Shown here: positions 33,646 through 43,467 of the stretch, one piece after another | Layout: every line of letters starts with the position of its first letter | Position numbering within the stretch: the stretch's first letter is position 1 | From: Geobacter sp. UBA5735 | GTDB taxonomy: Bacteria > Desulfobacterota > Desulfuromonadia > Geobacterales > Geobacteraceae | DNA length: 64,000 nucleotides | Reading direction: 5' to 3' | Assembly (NCBI GenBank): GCA_002419385.1 | Contig: DIFZ01000001.1 | Location: 20,081-84,080 of the forward strand | Notes under the pieces: generated by a model | Told to the model about the DNA's origin: nothing | Databases searched by the model: none | What the model saw: only the letters and a program-made list of their open reading frames with translations | Translations under genes and position numbers: made by a program

Positions 33646-33873
33646 CTAAGCAACTTTCGATCCCGACGCCATTCCCACGAACCTGGTTATAAAACCGTTC
33701 AACCCGTGCCCGAACAGAGCATATTTTTTCATCTGTTCAACATTGGCACTGCCTGCGCTGTGGTAGGTGAACCGGTAGACGGAGCCATTGTTGTACTTGA
33801 TCGTAATCGAGTCGTCGTTGATTTCGTAGGCAAGAATCGGGGAGTCGCCCGCTTGATTCTCGTAGAATGCCAT
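33646..33873 (-). CDS. KTSC-domain small protein
   Basis: The 75-residue protein contains YEINDDSITIKYNNGSVYRF, which resembles KTSC-domain proteins built around a Y-x-F strand core. The family occurs alone or fused to nucleic-acid-related proteins, but its role is uncertain. AGGAGGCAACC precedes the ATG (read on the minus strand). Confidence 0.7.
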   Translation of the reverse strand: MAFYENQAGDSPILAYEINDDSITIKYNNGSVYRFTYHSAGSANVEQMKKYALFGHGLNGFITRFVGMASGSKVA

Positions 33874-34136
33874 GGTTGCCTCCTTTCAGACGATAGGTTG
33901 AACAGCCAGCCAGTCCGACACCATGTTACCCCTCCACCGACACCCATCAGGCATGAAACCATGAACAGGCAGCATGCTCCAGGGCCGGTCCCCTACTACC
34001 TCTTATCGCCGAGATTTTCACGATGTCAAGGGTTGAAGCTGCATTCCCTGAGCTCGCCCCCGGGCAGCGGCTTCAGAGAATTTTACTATTGACCAATGCT
34101 TTCCAAAGCATTAGTATTCCCACTAACGAATCATTC

Positions 34137-34212
34137 GGGCGCGTAGCTTAGCTGGTAGAGCAGGCGACTCTTAATCGTCAGGTCCACGGTTCGAATCCGT
34201 GCGCGCCCACCA
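34137..34212 (+). tRNA. tRNA-Lys (CTT anticodon)
   Basis: The 76-nt cloverleaf has a GGGCGCG/CGCGCCC acceptor, D-arm AGCTTAGCTGGTAGAGC, anticodon loop CTCTTAA with anticodon CTT, T-arm GGTTCGAATCC and an encoded CCA end. It is followed by a gene-poor stretch before uvsE. Confidence 0.97.
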
Positions 34213-34394
34213 CGCAAATACAAGGCTTTGCAATGCTCATTGCAAAGCTTTTCGTGCTTTCAGGCGAGCTTTCTCGAAAGAGCCTCCCTCTGGCACGAGA
34301 GCCGGAATATCCACCCACTTCGTGTACACTTGCAGGAAGGGAAGGGTGGCGGTCATGGCAAGCTGTGCCTGTTCAGCAGCAGAAAGGGTTTCCC

Positions 34395-35291
34395 ATGCGT
34401 TTCGGCTTGTGTTGCATCTTCGCCAACGAACCTGTCCGGTTCAGGACCACCACGGCCAGGAAACTGTCCACGCTTCCCCGGCGGGAACAGCTGACGCACG
34501 TTTCCCTGATCTGCCGGGAAAACTCGTCAAACCTCCTCCTGGCTCTTCGCACAGCGCAGCGGATGGGCATCGGCGCTTTCCGCATCCTCACTCCCCTCTT
34601 TCCCCGTTTCACCCATCCGGATGTGGGATACGGCCTTGACGAATTGCCCGATGCCGCGGCCATTCGCGAGCTTCTCAGGGAAGTGCGCTCGTTTCGGGAC
34701 CTGCACGACATGCGGCTCAGCTTCCATCCGGACCAGTTCGTCACGCTATCCTCCACCAGTGACCAGGTGGCCAGGAAGTCCGTAGCAGAACTGGAATACC
34801 AGGGATTGCTGGCCGAACTGGTCGGAGCCGAAGTCATCAACATTCATGGGGGCGGCAAACAGGGCGGTAAAGAAGAGGCGCCGAATCGATTGAAGATGAA
34901 CTTTCCGCTGCTCTCGAACCGCGTCAGAAACCGCCTGACCCTGGAAAACGACGACGTCACCTACACGGTCCGGGACCTGCTGCCGGTCTGCGAAGAACTC
35001 GGCATTCCCCTTGTCTACGATGTGCATCACCACCGCTGCAACCCCGACGGCCTGACGGTCGCAGAGGCAACCCGCCTGACCGTGGCCGCATGGCAGCGTT
35101 TCGGGCGGGAACCGTGGTGCCACATTTCATCGCCGAAAAACGGATGGGCGGGCAAAGGCCGCAGGCCGCACGCTGATTACATCGATCCGGAGGATTTCCC
35201 GGACTTTTGGCGGAAACTGGACATGACCGTCGATGTGGAAGCAAAAGCGAAAGAGCTTGCGGTGCTGCGGCTCATGGATGATCTGGATTAA
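34395..35291 (+). CDS. uvsE: UV-damage DNA endonuclease
   Basis: The 298-residue TIM-barrel enzyme of the UvdE family contains MRLSFHPDQFVTLSS, VINIHGGGKQGGKEE, LTLENDDVTYTV, LVYDVHHHRCNPDG and WCHISSPKNGW, which supply the metal ligands. It nicks DNA 5' to UV photoproducts and other lesions. The ATG at 34395 fits the family start; the frame is open upstream into sequence next to tRNA-Lys. Confidence 0.93.
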   Translation: MRFGLCCIFANEPVRFRTTTARKLSTLPRREQLTHVSLICRENSSNLLLALRTAQRMGIGAFRILTPLFPRFTHPDVGYGLDELPDAAAIRELLREVRSFRDLHDMRLSFHPDQFVTLSSTSDQVARKSVAELEYQGLLAELVGAEVINIHGGGKQGGKEEAPNRLKMNFPLLSNRVRNRLTLENDDVTYTVRDLLPVCEELGIPLVYDVHHHRCNPDGLTVAEATRLTVAAWQRFGREPWCHISSPKNGWAGKGRRPHADYIDPEDFPDFWRKLDMTVDVEAKAKELAVLRLMDDLD

Positions 35292-35568
35292 GTGACTGAC
35301 GGGAAAGGGGAGCTCGGCCGCCCGTTTCTGCTCCTGTGCCTGCTTGCATCCACGGAACCCCCTGCTAGAATGAAAGCCAGCGTGCACCCAGGGAAGGGCA
35401 TCAAGCTGCAGGACCCCGTCTTCAGGCAGGAGAAGCATGGCGCAACGTGCCGGGAGGGGAACCTTGCACTGCCGAGCGTTTCCCGATGCACCGACAACAA
35501 GCGGCTGATCGGCCTCCCCGAACCATACAGCCGGTGGTAACGACCCGGCAGAAGGGGGACCTGCAGGA

Positions 35569-36993
35569 ATGCTGACAGCATCAAAGACCCGCCAGGATTA
35601 CCGGCCCGTAATCATCACGGTCGGCATAACGCTCATTTTGTGGCTGGGAAGCAAGTGGTACGTTCAGGACTGGTTCGACAACCCCTGGAAATATCCTGCC
35701 AAAGCGGCTTCGCTCACTGCCACCGTCATGATGTGCTGGTGCATCGTGCTCGCTACGAGAGCCCGCTGCATCGAAGGCTATTTCAACGGTTTGGACAAGG
35801 TTTACCAGATCCACAAGCGGCTGGGGAAATGGTCGTTTTTCATCATCCTGCTCCATCCCCTGTTCCTGTATCTGGACAGGCTGCCCGACGTGGCCGCTTT
35901 TCTTCGCAGGCTGTGGCTCCTGCCCCACGAAGGAAACCGTTACCTCCTGGGCCACAATCTCGGCATCGCGGCTCTGATCCTGATGTCCTGCCTTGTCGGC
36001 CTTACCCTGTGGATCAAACTCCCCTACCATCTCTGGAAGAAAAGCCATGAATGGTTCGGGCTCATTCTCCTCGTCGTCATCACCCATATCGTCGCGGTCA
36101 ACCGGGACATTGCCGCCTATCCTTTCCTGGCAGCCTGGATGTACAGCCTCCTCGGCCTGGCAGCGGTCTCCTTTGTTTACATCCGTTTCCTGTACCGCTT
36201 CCTCGGTCCGCGCTTCAACTATCTCGTGGACACCGTCGAGCGGCAGGGGGACATACTGGAGATCACCTTCTCTCCCGAGCGGGAAAAGATGGACTTCAAG
36301 CCAAGCCAGTTCGTGTATCTCGTCATCCGCAAGCACGGCATAACTTCCGAACCCCACCCTTACTCCATCGCGTGCGGCTACAACCTGGAATCACGCTTCA
36401 AGCTGGGCATCAAGCAAGCCGGCGACCACACCCGGAGCCTCGACCTCCTGGAACAGGGCGACCAGGTGACGGTCTACGGGCCCTACGGACGTTTCAGCGA
36501 ACGGTTCCTCGACGCTGAACGGGACTGCGTATTCATCGGCGGCGGCATCGGCATCACACCCTTCCTCGGCATGTGGCATGTCGCGCTGCACTCAGAGGAG
36601 CGCATATCAGCAGCGCACGGCGGTGAAAAGCTCACGAGGACTCACCCGGAGAGCATCAACACCTGGAAAAGCCCCCTTGTCGCCCTGTTTTACGTCTGCG
36701 TGACGGAAGACCAGGCAAGCTTCGACAACGATATCAAACACGAAGTGATCCTCAGCCAGTTCCATGGTTTCACCGCGTTCGAGGAGCGCGGCCACTCCTA
36801 CGAACTCTATCTTGCTTCCCGCCAGGGGCTCATCTCCGCGGAATACATCCACCACCGCGTCAAAGGCGGTGTGAAGGAGCGGAACATTTTCCTCTGCGGG
36901 CCTTCTCCCATGGTCGATGCGCTTATAATGCAGTTCTCCGAACTGGGCATCGGGAAAGATCAGATCATCACCGAAGATTTCAATCTCCTGTAG
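35569..36993 (+). CDS. Ferric-reductase-like transmembrane flavoprotein
   Basis: The 474-residue protein has about six membrane helices with paired histidines for two hemes (YQIHKRLGKWSFFIILLHP, KKSHEWFGLILLVVITHI). An FAD-binding domain (FKPSQFVYLVI, PHPYSIACG, VTVYGPYGRF) and NAD(P)-binding blocks (VFIGGGIGITPFLGM, LCGPSPMVDAL) follow. It would carry electrons from NAD(P)H across the membrane, as in eukaryotic FRE/NOX enzymes. The substrate is not evident. It is not linked to the Mo/W locus. Confidence 0.88.
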   Translation: MLTASKTRQDYRPVIITVGITLILWLGSKWYVQDWFDNPWKYPAKAASLTATVMMCWCIVLATRARCIEGYFNGLDKVYQIHKRLGKWSFFIILLHPLFLYLDRLPDVAAFLRRLWLLPHEGNRYLLGHNLGIAALILMSCLVGLTLWIKLPYHLWKKSHEWFGLILLVVITHIVAVNRDIAAYPFLAAWMYSLLGLAAVSFVYIRFLYRFLGPRFNYLVDTVERQGDILEITFSPEREKMDFKPSQFVYLVIRKHGITSEPHPYSIACGYNLESRFKLGIKQAGDHTRSLDLLEQGDQVTVYGPYGRFSERFLDAERDCVFIGGGIGITPFLGMWHVALHSEERISAAHGGEKLTRTHPESINTWKSPLVALFYVCVTEDQASFDNDIKHEVILSQFHGFTAFEERGHSYELYLASRQGLISAEYIHHRVKGGVKERNIFLCGPSPMVDALIMQFSELGIGKDQIITEDFNLL

Positions 36994-37096
36994 CAATCCC
37001 CTCAATCGGGAGCCATACCAAAAAGGCCGATATGCGAGGGAACCACCCATGGACGCCTGCAAGCGCAAAGAGCCACTCGGTGAGGGGTCCTGTAAC

Positions 37097-37131
37097 GAAA
37101 AAACGCCCTGTCTCCCGGAGACAGGGCGTTC
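37097..37131 (-). terminator. Terminator of the tRNA-Val transcript
   Basis: Read on the minus strand, AACGCCCTGTCTCC pairs with GGAGACAGGGCGTT and a T-run follows. It lies 11 bp past the tRNA 3' end. Confidence 0.85.
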
Positions 37132-37141
37132 ATTGCTTGAA

Positions 37142-37216
37142 TGGTGGGCGATACTGGGATTGAACCAGTGACTTCTACCGTGTGAAGGTAGCACTCTCCC
37201 GCTGAGTTAATCGCCC
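37142..37216 (-). tRNA. tRNA-Val (CAC anticodon)
   Basis: Read on the minus strand, the 75-nt gene folds with acceptor GGGCGAT/ATCGCCC, anticodon stem CTACC/GGTAG, loop TTCACAC with anticodon CAC, T-arm ACTGG/CCAGT and an encoded CCA. Confidence 0.96.
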
Positions 37217-37386
37217 GCGTATCTATCTTGAATAGCAAAACCTCTCCCCACTGTCAAGACCAAGATTCCCTTTTCCCGTTTTCTTCGGTTGCCACCCCGC
37301 CGGCGTTTGTGGTATAAAATGGTCACAAGTTATCAGAACAACGGGCAGAAACCGCTCCAACAGGCACTGTGAGAAACCGGAACCAG

Positions 37387-38904
37387 ATGATCAATCCGCT
37401 ACGTTTCATGACGAATATCCTCAAGCAGCTCGCTACTGCTGCCGCTTCGCGTCTGCGGGCATCCCGCCTTCCGACCCTGGCGCTCCTGCTGCTGCTGATG
37501 CCCATGCCATCCTTCTCCGCGACCCAGGGTCCCGCCATCCTGGCGGCGCCCCCCCTCGGGGAACGGTGGTTCGGCATCTACTTCAACGGGGAACGGACCG
37601 GATTCGTGCGCACGGACACACGTGAAGTTGCGGACGGATACCTCATCGAAAGCGACAGTTCCGTGAAGATGTCGGGAATGGGCTTTTCCCGCGAGGCATC
37701 GGTACGGGAAAGCTACATCGTCAACCGCGATCTTTCGCTCCGCTCCCTGGACGTCTCCCAGACCATCGACGGCAGCCCCATGAGGCTGACCGGGGAAGTT
37801 ACCAACTCCACCATCAAGGTCACAACCGAGTCCGGCGGCAGGAAAAAGACGAAAAACCTGGCTAGGAAAGGCCCGGTTTTCCCGCCGGCCGTCCTGAACC
37901 TGCTCCCCCTGTTCCGCGGCACGCCAGCGGGGAAAAAACTGCGGGTTTCCATGCTGGACGTTGAAGCAGTTGCTGTCAAGAACGTCAACTTCACTGTTGT
38001 GGGCAGCGAAACGCTCCAGGGGACGCCTGCACTCCACCTGCGCAACGATCTGTACCCCTTCGTGGGCAACGATATCTGGGTCGACGCTCACGGCAACACC
38101 CTGAAGGAATCGGTGCGGGACGGCTGGATCGAAACGCGTGCGGAAGAGGAAAAGGACGCCCGAGGCTATCTCGCCGACACCGCCCTTTCCAAGAAGGACA
38201 TGATCCTCGATTTCAGCCTCGTGCCGCTGGACCGGCCGATCGACAAGCCTGCCGATCTCAAGCGGATGGAGCTTGAGCTGTCCGGATTCCCGGAAAACAT
38301 CCCCCTTGTCTCGAGCCCGGTGCAGAAGGTGGAGCGAGCCGGCGGAAGCAAGCTCAAGGTCATCGTCGACACTACGTTGCTCCCGGCAAAAGCAGGCCAG
38401 GACCAGGGCCAGGAACCGGATATGCAGAAGTTTCTCGAGGCGACCGGCCGGATTCTCGCCACTGACCCCGAGATCATCCGCCGCCGGCAGGAGATCCTCG
38501 GGAATACCGCAAATGGCCGCGCTGCTGTGGAAAAGCTCGTCCGCTGGGTCGCCGGATACGTCGAGGACACCATTACGGACAGCCAGACCCCCCTTGAGAC
38601 GCTGGAGAAAAAGACCGGCAACTGCCAGTCCCATTCCCGCCTCTATGTTTCGCTTGCCCGGTCCGCGGGCATACCGACCCGCTTCGTTTCCGGCATCGTC
38701 TACGCGGAAGGCAAGGGATTCCTCTATCATAGCTGGGCCGAAAGCTACGTCGGGTTCTGGTTGCCGGTCGACCCCACCTTCGGGGAAGTGCCGGCTAATG
38801 CAACCCACATAAAGCTCTCCGAGGGAGACTCTCCCGACGACATGGCACCCCTTGCCGGAATCATTGGCAGAATAAAAGCTCACATTATCAGGCTCGACTA
38901 CTGA
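37387..38904 (+). CDS. Exported transglutaminase-like protein
   Basis: The 505-residue protein has a signal or anchor helix (LPTLALLLLLMPMPSFSA). A large N-terminal region (WFGIYFNGERTGFVRTDT) is followed by a C-terminal transglutaminase-like core with the triad Cys in GNCQSHSRLY, His in YHSWAE and Asp in LPVDPTFG. Such domains act as proteases, amidases or cross-linkers; the target is unknown. A GTG at 37369 or ATG at 37387 or 37408 could start it. Confidence 0.82.
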   Translation: MINPLRFMTNILKQLATAAASRLRASRLPTLALLLLLMPMPSFSATQGPAILAAPPLGERWFGIYFNGERTGFVRTDTREVADGYLIESDSSVKMSGMGFSREASVRESYIVNRDLSLRSLDVSQTIDGSPMRLTGEVTNSTIKVTTESGGRKKTKNLARKGPVFPPAVLNLLPLFRGTPAGKKLRVSMLDVEAVAVKNVNFTVVGSETLQGTPALHLRNDLYPFVGNDIWVDAHGNTLKESVRDGWIETRAEEEKDARGYLADTALSKKDMILDFSLVPLDRPIDKPADLKRMELELSGFPENIPLVSSPVQKVERAGGSKLKVIVDTTLLPAKAGQDQGQEPDMQKFLEATGRILATDPEIIRRRQEILGNTANGRAAVEKLVRWVAGYVEDTITDSQTPLETLEKKTGNCQSHSRLYVSLARSAGIPTRFVSGIVYAEGKGFLYHSWAESYVGFWLPVDPTFGEVPANATHIKLSEGDSPDDMAPLAGIIGRIKAHIIRLDY

Positions 38905-38917
38905 GTCAGCATGAAAC

Positions 38918-38967
38918 AGGGGCCATGGCTGCATGTTTGAATTCTTCAATATGCGGCAATGGCCCCT
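38918..38967 (+). promoter_or_regulatory. Long hairpin in the ileS leader
   Basis: GGGGCCAT at 38919 pairs with ATGGCCCC ending 38966, with an inner GC/GC and GCAT/ATGC stem. It has only two Ts after it and lies 25 bp before the ileS start. It could be the terminator of the upstream gene or an ileS translation control element. No T-box sequence is present. Confidence 0.5.
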
Positions 38968-38991
38968 TCACTAACTTCGGAAGGACTGACA

Positions 38992-41766
38992 ATGGATTAT
39001 AAAGAAACCTTGAACCTGCCGGTTACCGACTTTCCCATGAAGGCCAATCTCACACAGAAAGAAGTGGAGATTATGGGAAAATGGGATAGTATGGGACTCT
39101 ATGACAAAATGACTGACACAGGCAAGGACAAGCCGAAATACATACTCCATGACGGCCCTCCCTATGCCAACGGTCATATCCACATCGGCCATGCCCTCAA
39201 CAAGATCCTGAAGGATATCGTCCTGAAATGCAAACGCATGAGCGGCTTCGAAGCGCCCTACATCCCGGGATGGGACTGCCACGGGCTGCCCATCGAACTG
39301 CAGGTTGAGAAGAATCTGGGTTCGAAAAAGCACCAGATCACCAAAACCGAAATGCGCAAACTGTGCCGCGAGTATGCGGCAAAATTCGTGCAGGTGCAGC
39401 GTAAGGAGTTCGAGCGCCTGGGCATCATGGGAGAATGGGATAACCCGTATCTCACCATGGACTACCTCTATGAAGGGATCACCGCCCGCGAGTTGGCGAC
39501 CTTCGCCGAAAACGGCGGTCTCTACAAGGGCAAGAAGCCGGTCCACTGGTGCTCTTCCTGTGTGACTGCGCTGGCTGAGGCCGAGGTCGAGTACGCCGAC
39601 CACAAATCCCCTTCGATCTACGTTAAGTTCCCCCTGAGGGACGACATATCCGCTGCGGTGCCGGAGCTGGCCGGGAAAACGGTATCCGTGGTCATCTGGA
39701 CCACCACGCCCTGGACGCTGCCCGCCAACCTGGCCATATCCATCCATCCTGAATTCGAGTATGTCGCCTTCGACACCGGCAGCGGCGTCCTGATCGTTGC
39801 GGCCGGTCTGCTTGACGCCTTCCGCAAGGGGACAGGCGTCACCGGTGAAGTGATTGCAACCTTCAAAGCGGACGCGCTGGAAAAGAAAAACTGCGGCCAT
39901 CCCTTCTACGACCGGAATTCGGTCATTCTCTTGGGTGAACACGTGACCCTGGAGGCAGGCACCGGCTGCGTCCACACGGCGCCCGGCCACGGCCAGGACG
40001 ACTACGAGATGGGGCTGCGCTTCGGCCTGGATATCTACAACCCGGTCGACAACCGGGGCAGGTTCATCGAGAACGTGGAATTCTTCGCCGGTCAGCAGGT
40101 GTTCGAAGCCAACAAGAGCGTCATCGAGAAGCTGGCCGAAACCGGCATGCTCCTTGGTGTCAGCGAAATCAGCCATTCCTATCCCCACTGCTGGCGCTGC
40201 AAGAAGCCCATCATCTTCCGCGCTACCGAACAGTGGTTCATCAGCATGAAATCCAACGAGCTGCGTGCCAGGGCATTGGAGGAAATCAACCGGGTCAGCT
40301 GGATCCCCCACTGGGGCAGAGACCGGATCTACGGCATGGTGGAAGGCCGGCCCGACTGGTGCATCTCCCGCCAGCGCTCCTGGGGCGTGCCCATCACCGC
40401 GTTCCTCTGCCAGTCATGCGGCGAGGCCCTTGCCGATGCAACCGTGATGCGCCATGTGGCGGACCTTTTCGCCGAGCACGGCTCCGATGTCTGGTACGAG
40501 CGGGACGCAGCGGCTCTCCTGCCGCCGGGGACGAAATGCCCGGCCTGCGGCAGCTCGAACCTGGAAAAGGAACTGGACATCCTGGATGTGTGGTTCGACT
40601 CCGGCGTTTCGCACGCCGCGGTGCTGGAAACGCGCGACAATCTCAGCTCCCCCGCTGACATGTACCTGGAAGGCAGCGACCAGCACAGGGGCTGGTTCCA
40701 CTCCTCCCTGCTGGTGGGAGTCGGCACGAGGGGCACGGCGCCCTACAGGAATGTCCTGACCCACGGTTTCGTGCTGGACGGCTCCGGCCACAAGATGAGC
40801 AAGTCCATGGGCAACGTGGTGGCGCCCGAAGACGTGATCAAGAAGTTCGGCGCCGACATCCTGCGCCTGTGGACCGCGGCCCAGGATTACCGGGACGATA
40901 CCCGCATCTCCCCGGAGATCCTCAACCGGGTTTCGGAGGCCTATCGCCGCATCCGCAACACCTGCCGCTACATCCTGGGCAACATCAGCGATTTCAACCC
41001 TGCCACCGACTCGGTGCCCTACGCGCAGATGCCCGAGCTGGACCGCTGGGCGCTGCACCAGATGGAAACCCTCAAGGAGCGGATCCTCAGGGCGTACGAG
41101 GAGTACGAGTTCCACATCATTTACCAGATGGTGAACGCCTTCTGCAGCGTCGAGATGAGCGCGTTCTATCTCGATATCCTCAAAGACCGGCTCTATTCGA
41201 GCCGCAGCGACTCCCTGAAGCGGCGGAGCGCCCAGACCGCCCTGCACCAGATCCTTGACACGCTGGTGAAACTGGTGGCCCCGGTCCTCTCCTTCACCGC
41301 TGACGAGGTATGGTGGCACATGCCCGGCCGCGACCGGGACAGTGTCCATCTCGCCGACTTCCCTGCCTCCGCCCCCGAGCTCAAGGATGACAAGCTGGTC
41401 GAGCGGTGGGACACCATCATCAAGGTCCGCGGCGATGTCTCCAAGGCGCTTGAGTTGGCGCGCGTGCAGAAAATCATCGGCCATTCGCTGGATGCCTCGG
41501 TGACCCTGGCCGCCCCTGCCGAACTGCTGGGTTTCCTGCGGGAATACGCAGCCGAACTGAAGAGCGTCTTCATTGTCTCGAAAGTGGTTCTGGCTGAGGA
41601 GATACCGGGCGAAGCCGTTGCCGCCGAAGGTGTAGCCGGGCTGAAAATCCTGGTGGAAGCCGCGCCGGGAGCAAAGTGCGAACGCTGCTGGTGCTATGAC
41701 GAGGAGATCGGCAGGGACAGCGCCCACCCGACCATCTGCCCGAAATGCATCGAGGCGGTGGCATGA
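38992..41766 (+). CDS. ileS: Isoleucyl-tRNA synthetase
   Basis: The 924-residue class I synthetase has the HIGH-type motif GHIHIGHAL, editing-domain sequences (IWTTTPWTLPANLAISIHP, HTAPGHGQDDYEMG), KMSKS (SGHKMSKSMGNVV), the WLEGSDQHRGWF-type block and a C-terminal zinc ribbon (CERCWCYDEE, then CPKC). It charges tRNA-Ile and clears valine. The ATG at 38992 has GGAAGGA upstream; the stop overlaps lspA by 4 bp. Confidence 0.98.
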   Translation: MDYKETLNLPVTDFPMKANLTQKEVEIMGKWDSMGLYDKMTDTGKDKPKYILHDGPPYANGHIHIGHALNKILKDIVLKCKRMSGFEAPYIPGWDCHGLPIELQVEKNLGSKKHQITKTEMRKLCREYAAKFVQVQRKEFERLGIMGEWDNPYLTMDYLYEGITARELATFAENGGLYKGKKPVHWCSSCVTALAEAEVEYADHKSPSIYVKFPLRDDISAAVPELAGKTVSVVIWTTTPWTLPANLAISIHPEFEYVAFDTGSGVLIVAAGLLDAFRKGTGVTGEVIATFKADALEKKNCGHPFYDRNSVILLGEHVTLEAGTGCVHTAPGHGQDDYEMGLRFGLDIYNPVDNRGRFIENVEFFAGQQVFEANKSVIEKLAETGMLLGVSEISHSYPHCWRCKKPIIFRATEQWFISMKSNELRARALEEINRVSWIPHWGRDRIYGMVEGRPDWCISRQRSWGVPITAFLCQSCGEALADATVMRHVADLFAEHGSDVWYERDAAALLPPGTKCPACGSSNLEKELDILDVWFDSGVSHAAVLETRDNLSSPADMYLEGSDQHRGWFHSSLLVGVGTRGTAPYRNVLTHGFVLDGSGHKMSKSMGNVVAPEDVIKKFGADILRLWTAAQDYRDDTRISPEILNRVSEAYRRIRNTCRYILGNISDFNPATDSVPYAQMPELDRWALHQMETLKERILRAYEEYEFHIIYQMVNAFCSVEMSAFYLDILKDRLYSSRSDSLKRRSAQTALHQILDTLVKLVAPVLSFTADEVWWHMPGRDRDSVHLADFPASAPELKDDKLVERWDTIIKVRGDVSKALELARVQKIIGHSLDASVTLAAPAELLGFLREYAAELKSVFIVSKVVLAEEIPGEAVAAEGVAGLKILVEAAPGAKCERCWCYDEEIGRDSAHPTICPKCIEAVA

Positions 41767-42245
41767 ACAACAGGTATGCCTTTCTTGCAGCCGTCGCCCT
41801 GCCGGTAATCATCCTCGACCAGCTCACCAAGCTGCTGATCGTCCGGAATTTGGGCATGAACAATCTGATCACGGTGATCGACAATTTCTTCGACATCGTC
41901 CATGCCCGCAACCAGGGAGCGGCTTTCGGCATCCTGCGCGACAGCAGTATCCGCTTGCCGTTCCTGATCTCCGTTTCCCTGGTGGCTGTGGTTGTGGTCT
42001 TCATCGTGTATCGGAAGCTCCGTCCCGATCAGAAACTGGCCGCTGCCTCGCTCGCACTGGTCCTGGCGGGCGCGGTCGGCAATCTGATCGACCGGGCTCG
42101 GCTGGGGGAGGTCATCGATTTTCTCTCGGTCCACTGGTACCAGCACGCCTGGCCCGCCTTCAACGTGGCTGATTCAGCGATCTGCATAGGGGTCGGCCTG
42201 ATGGCCATCGACATGTATCGGGAAGAGAAGAAGAAGAGGCATTAG
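41763..42245 (+). CDS. lspA: Lipoprotein signal peptidase
   Basis: The 160-residue protein has four membrane helices, VIILDQLTKLLIV near the N-terminus, HARNQGAAFGIL, AVGNLIDRARLGEVIDF and FNVADSAICIGV. The aspartates in the last two blocks form the catalytic dyad. It cleaves prolipoproteins at the lipobox, such as the LolB-like and 59004 lipoproteins encoded here. It overlaps ileS. A heptamer repeat tract begins at its stop codon. Confidence 0.96.
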   Translation: MNNRYAFLAAVALPVIILDQLTKLLIVRNLGMNNLITVIDNFFDIVHARNQGAAFGILRDSSIRLPFLISVSLVAVVVVFIVYRKLRPDQKLAAASLALVLAGAVGNLIDRARLGEVIDFLSVHWYQHAWPAFNVADSAICIGVGLMAIDMYREEKKKRH

Positions 42246-42300
42246 GCAAAGGGCAAAAGGCAAAAGGTTTAAAGACTGAAGGCTGAAGGTTGAAGGTAAA
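42246..42300. repeat. Heptamer tracts after lspA (GGCAAAA and GAAGGCT types)
   Basis: GCAAAGG GCAAAAG GCAAAAG is followed by CTGAAGG CTGAAGG TTGAAGG, so two different 7-bp motifs are joined. The first belongs to the family at 24971. Confidence 0.7.
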
Positions 42301-42303
42301 AAG

Positions 42304-42347
42304 AAAAAAGTGATAGGAAAGAAATCCTTTTCCCTATCACTTTTTTT
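42304..42347. terminator. Bidirectional terminator between lspA and the epimerase gene
   Basis: AGTGATAGG pairs with CCTATCACT; there is an A-run before it and a T-run after it. Genes converge on it from both sides. Confidence 0.85.
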
Positions 42348-42364
42348 CTGTGCTCCGCTGTCCG

Positions 42365-43375
42365 CTATACTTTAAAGTACTCCCTGTACCATGCCACAAA
42401 CCTGCCGATTCCCTCCTCGATGGAGGTACATGGCGTGAATCCGACATCCGCCATCAGGTCATCCACGTCGGCACAGGTGGCCGGCACATCCCCCGGCTGG
42501 ATCGGCATCAGGTTCATGACAGCCTTCTTGCCCAGCTTCTCCTCCAGCACTTCTATGAAGCGCAAGAGCTCCACCGGGGTGTTGTTGCCGATATTGTAGA
42601 CGCGGTTCGGCGCGTAACTGGTCCCCGGATCAGGGGCATTCCCGCTCCAATCGGGCTTGGGTGCGGCGATTCTGTCCGTGACCCTGACTACCCCTTCAAC
42701 GATGTCGTCGATATAGGTAAAGTCGCGTCGCATCCGGCCCTTGTTGTAGACATCGATCGGTTTGCCCTCGAGGATCGCCTTGGTAAAGATGAACAGGGCC
42801 ATGTCGGGGCGGCCCCACGGACCGTAGACGGTAAAGAAGCGCAGCCCTGTGCACGGGAGGCCGTAGAGGCTCGCATAGGTATGGGCCATCAGTTCGTTGG
42901 CCTTCTTGGTTGCCGCATAGAGGGAAACCGGATGATCCACGTTGTGGTGGATCGAGAAAGGCATGGTCGTGTTGGCGCCGTACACCGAACTGGACGAAGC
43001 GTAGACAAGGTGCTTCACGCCGTTGTGACGGCATCCCTCCAGGATGTTCATGAATCCGGTGATGTTGCTGTCAATATAGGCGTGGGGGTTTACGATCGAG
43101 TAGCGGACGCCGGCCTGTGCAGCCAGATGGATCACCTTCTCGAAATCCCCGCTTGCGAAGAGATCGGCCATCAGCTTCCGGTCCGCCAGGTCTCCCCTTA
43201 TGAACGAGAAGCCTTCCCTTCCATTAAGCAGCTTCAATCTCGCTTCCTTCAGCGAGACATCATAGTAGTCGTTCACGCTGTCGAAGCCGACAACCTCATC
43301 TCCACGGTCGAGCAGACGTTGCGCAACATGGGATCCGATGAAGCCCGCCGTACCGGTTACGAATATTTTTGCCAT
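42365..43375 (-). CDS. NAD-dependent sugar-nucleotide epimerase (UDP-glucuronate 4-epimerase type)
   Basis: The 336-residue short-chain dehydrogenase has the Rossmann motif VTGTAGFIGSHVA, catalytic YAATKKANE (YxxxK) with the serine in YASSSSVYG, and the sugar-binding tail RRDFTYIDDIVEGVV. The sequences FDSVNDYYDVSLKEARL and LAAQAGVRYSI are typical of UDP-glucuronate 4-epimerases making UDP-galacturonate for polysaccharides or LPS. A repeat tract of CAGGAGT lies just upstream of its start. Confidence 0.92.
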   Translation of the reverse strand: MAKIFVTGTAGFIGSHVAQRLLDRGDEVVGFDSVNDYYDVSLKEARLKLLNGREGFSFIRGDLADRKLMADLFASGDFEKVIHLAAQAGVRYSIVNPHAYIDSNITGFMNILEGCRHNGVKHLVYASSSSVYGANTTMPFSIHHNVDHPVSLYAATKKANELMAHTYASLYGLPCTGLRFFTVYGPWGRPDMALFIFTKAILEGKPIDVYNKGRMRRDFTYIDDIVEGVVRVTDRIAAPKPDWSGNAPDPGTSYAPNRVYNIGNNTPVELLRFIEVLEEKLGKKAVMNLMPIQPGDVPATCADVDDLMADVGFTPCTSIEEGIGRFVAWYREYFKV

Positions 43376-43389
43376 AAAAAACCTCAGAA

Positions 43390-43424
<35 letters not shown>

Positions 43425-43467
43425 TAGAATATCACCGAAAACAAGGTTGTTTCGAATTCGTGACGTT

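Noticed and set aside
37399..38949. 516-residue open frame antisense to the transglutaminase-like gene
   Set aside because: It is a shadow in GC-rich coding sequence and has no recognisable domain. The sense frame has an intact catalytic triad.
38905..38991. T-box riboswitch for ileS
   Set aside because: The region is under 90 bp and lacks the T-box core sequence and specifier loop.
38971..40311. 446-residue antisense frame over ileS
   Set aside because: It has no domain and lies entirely within a well-supported essential gene.
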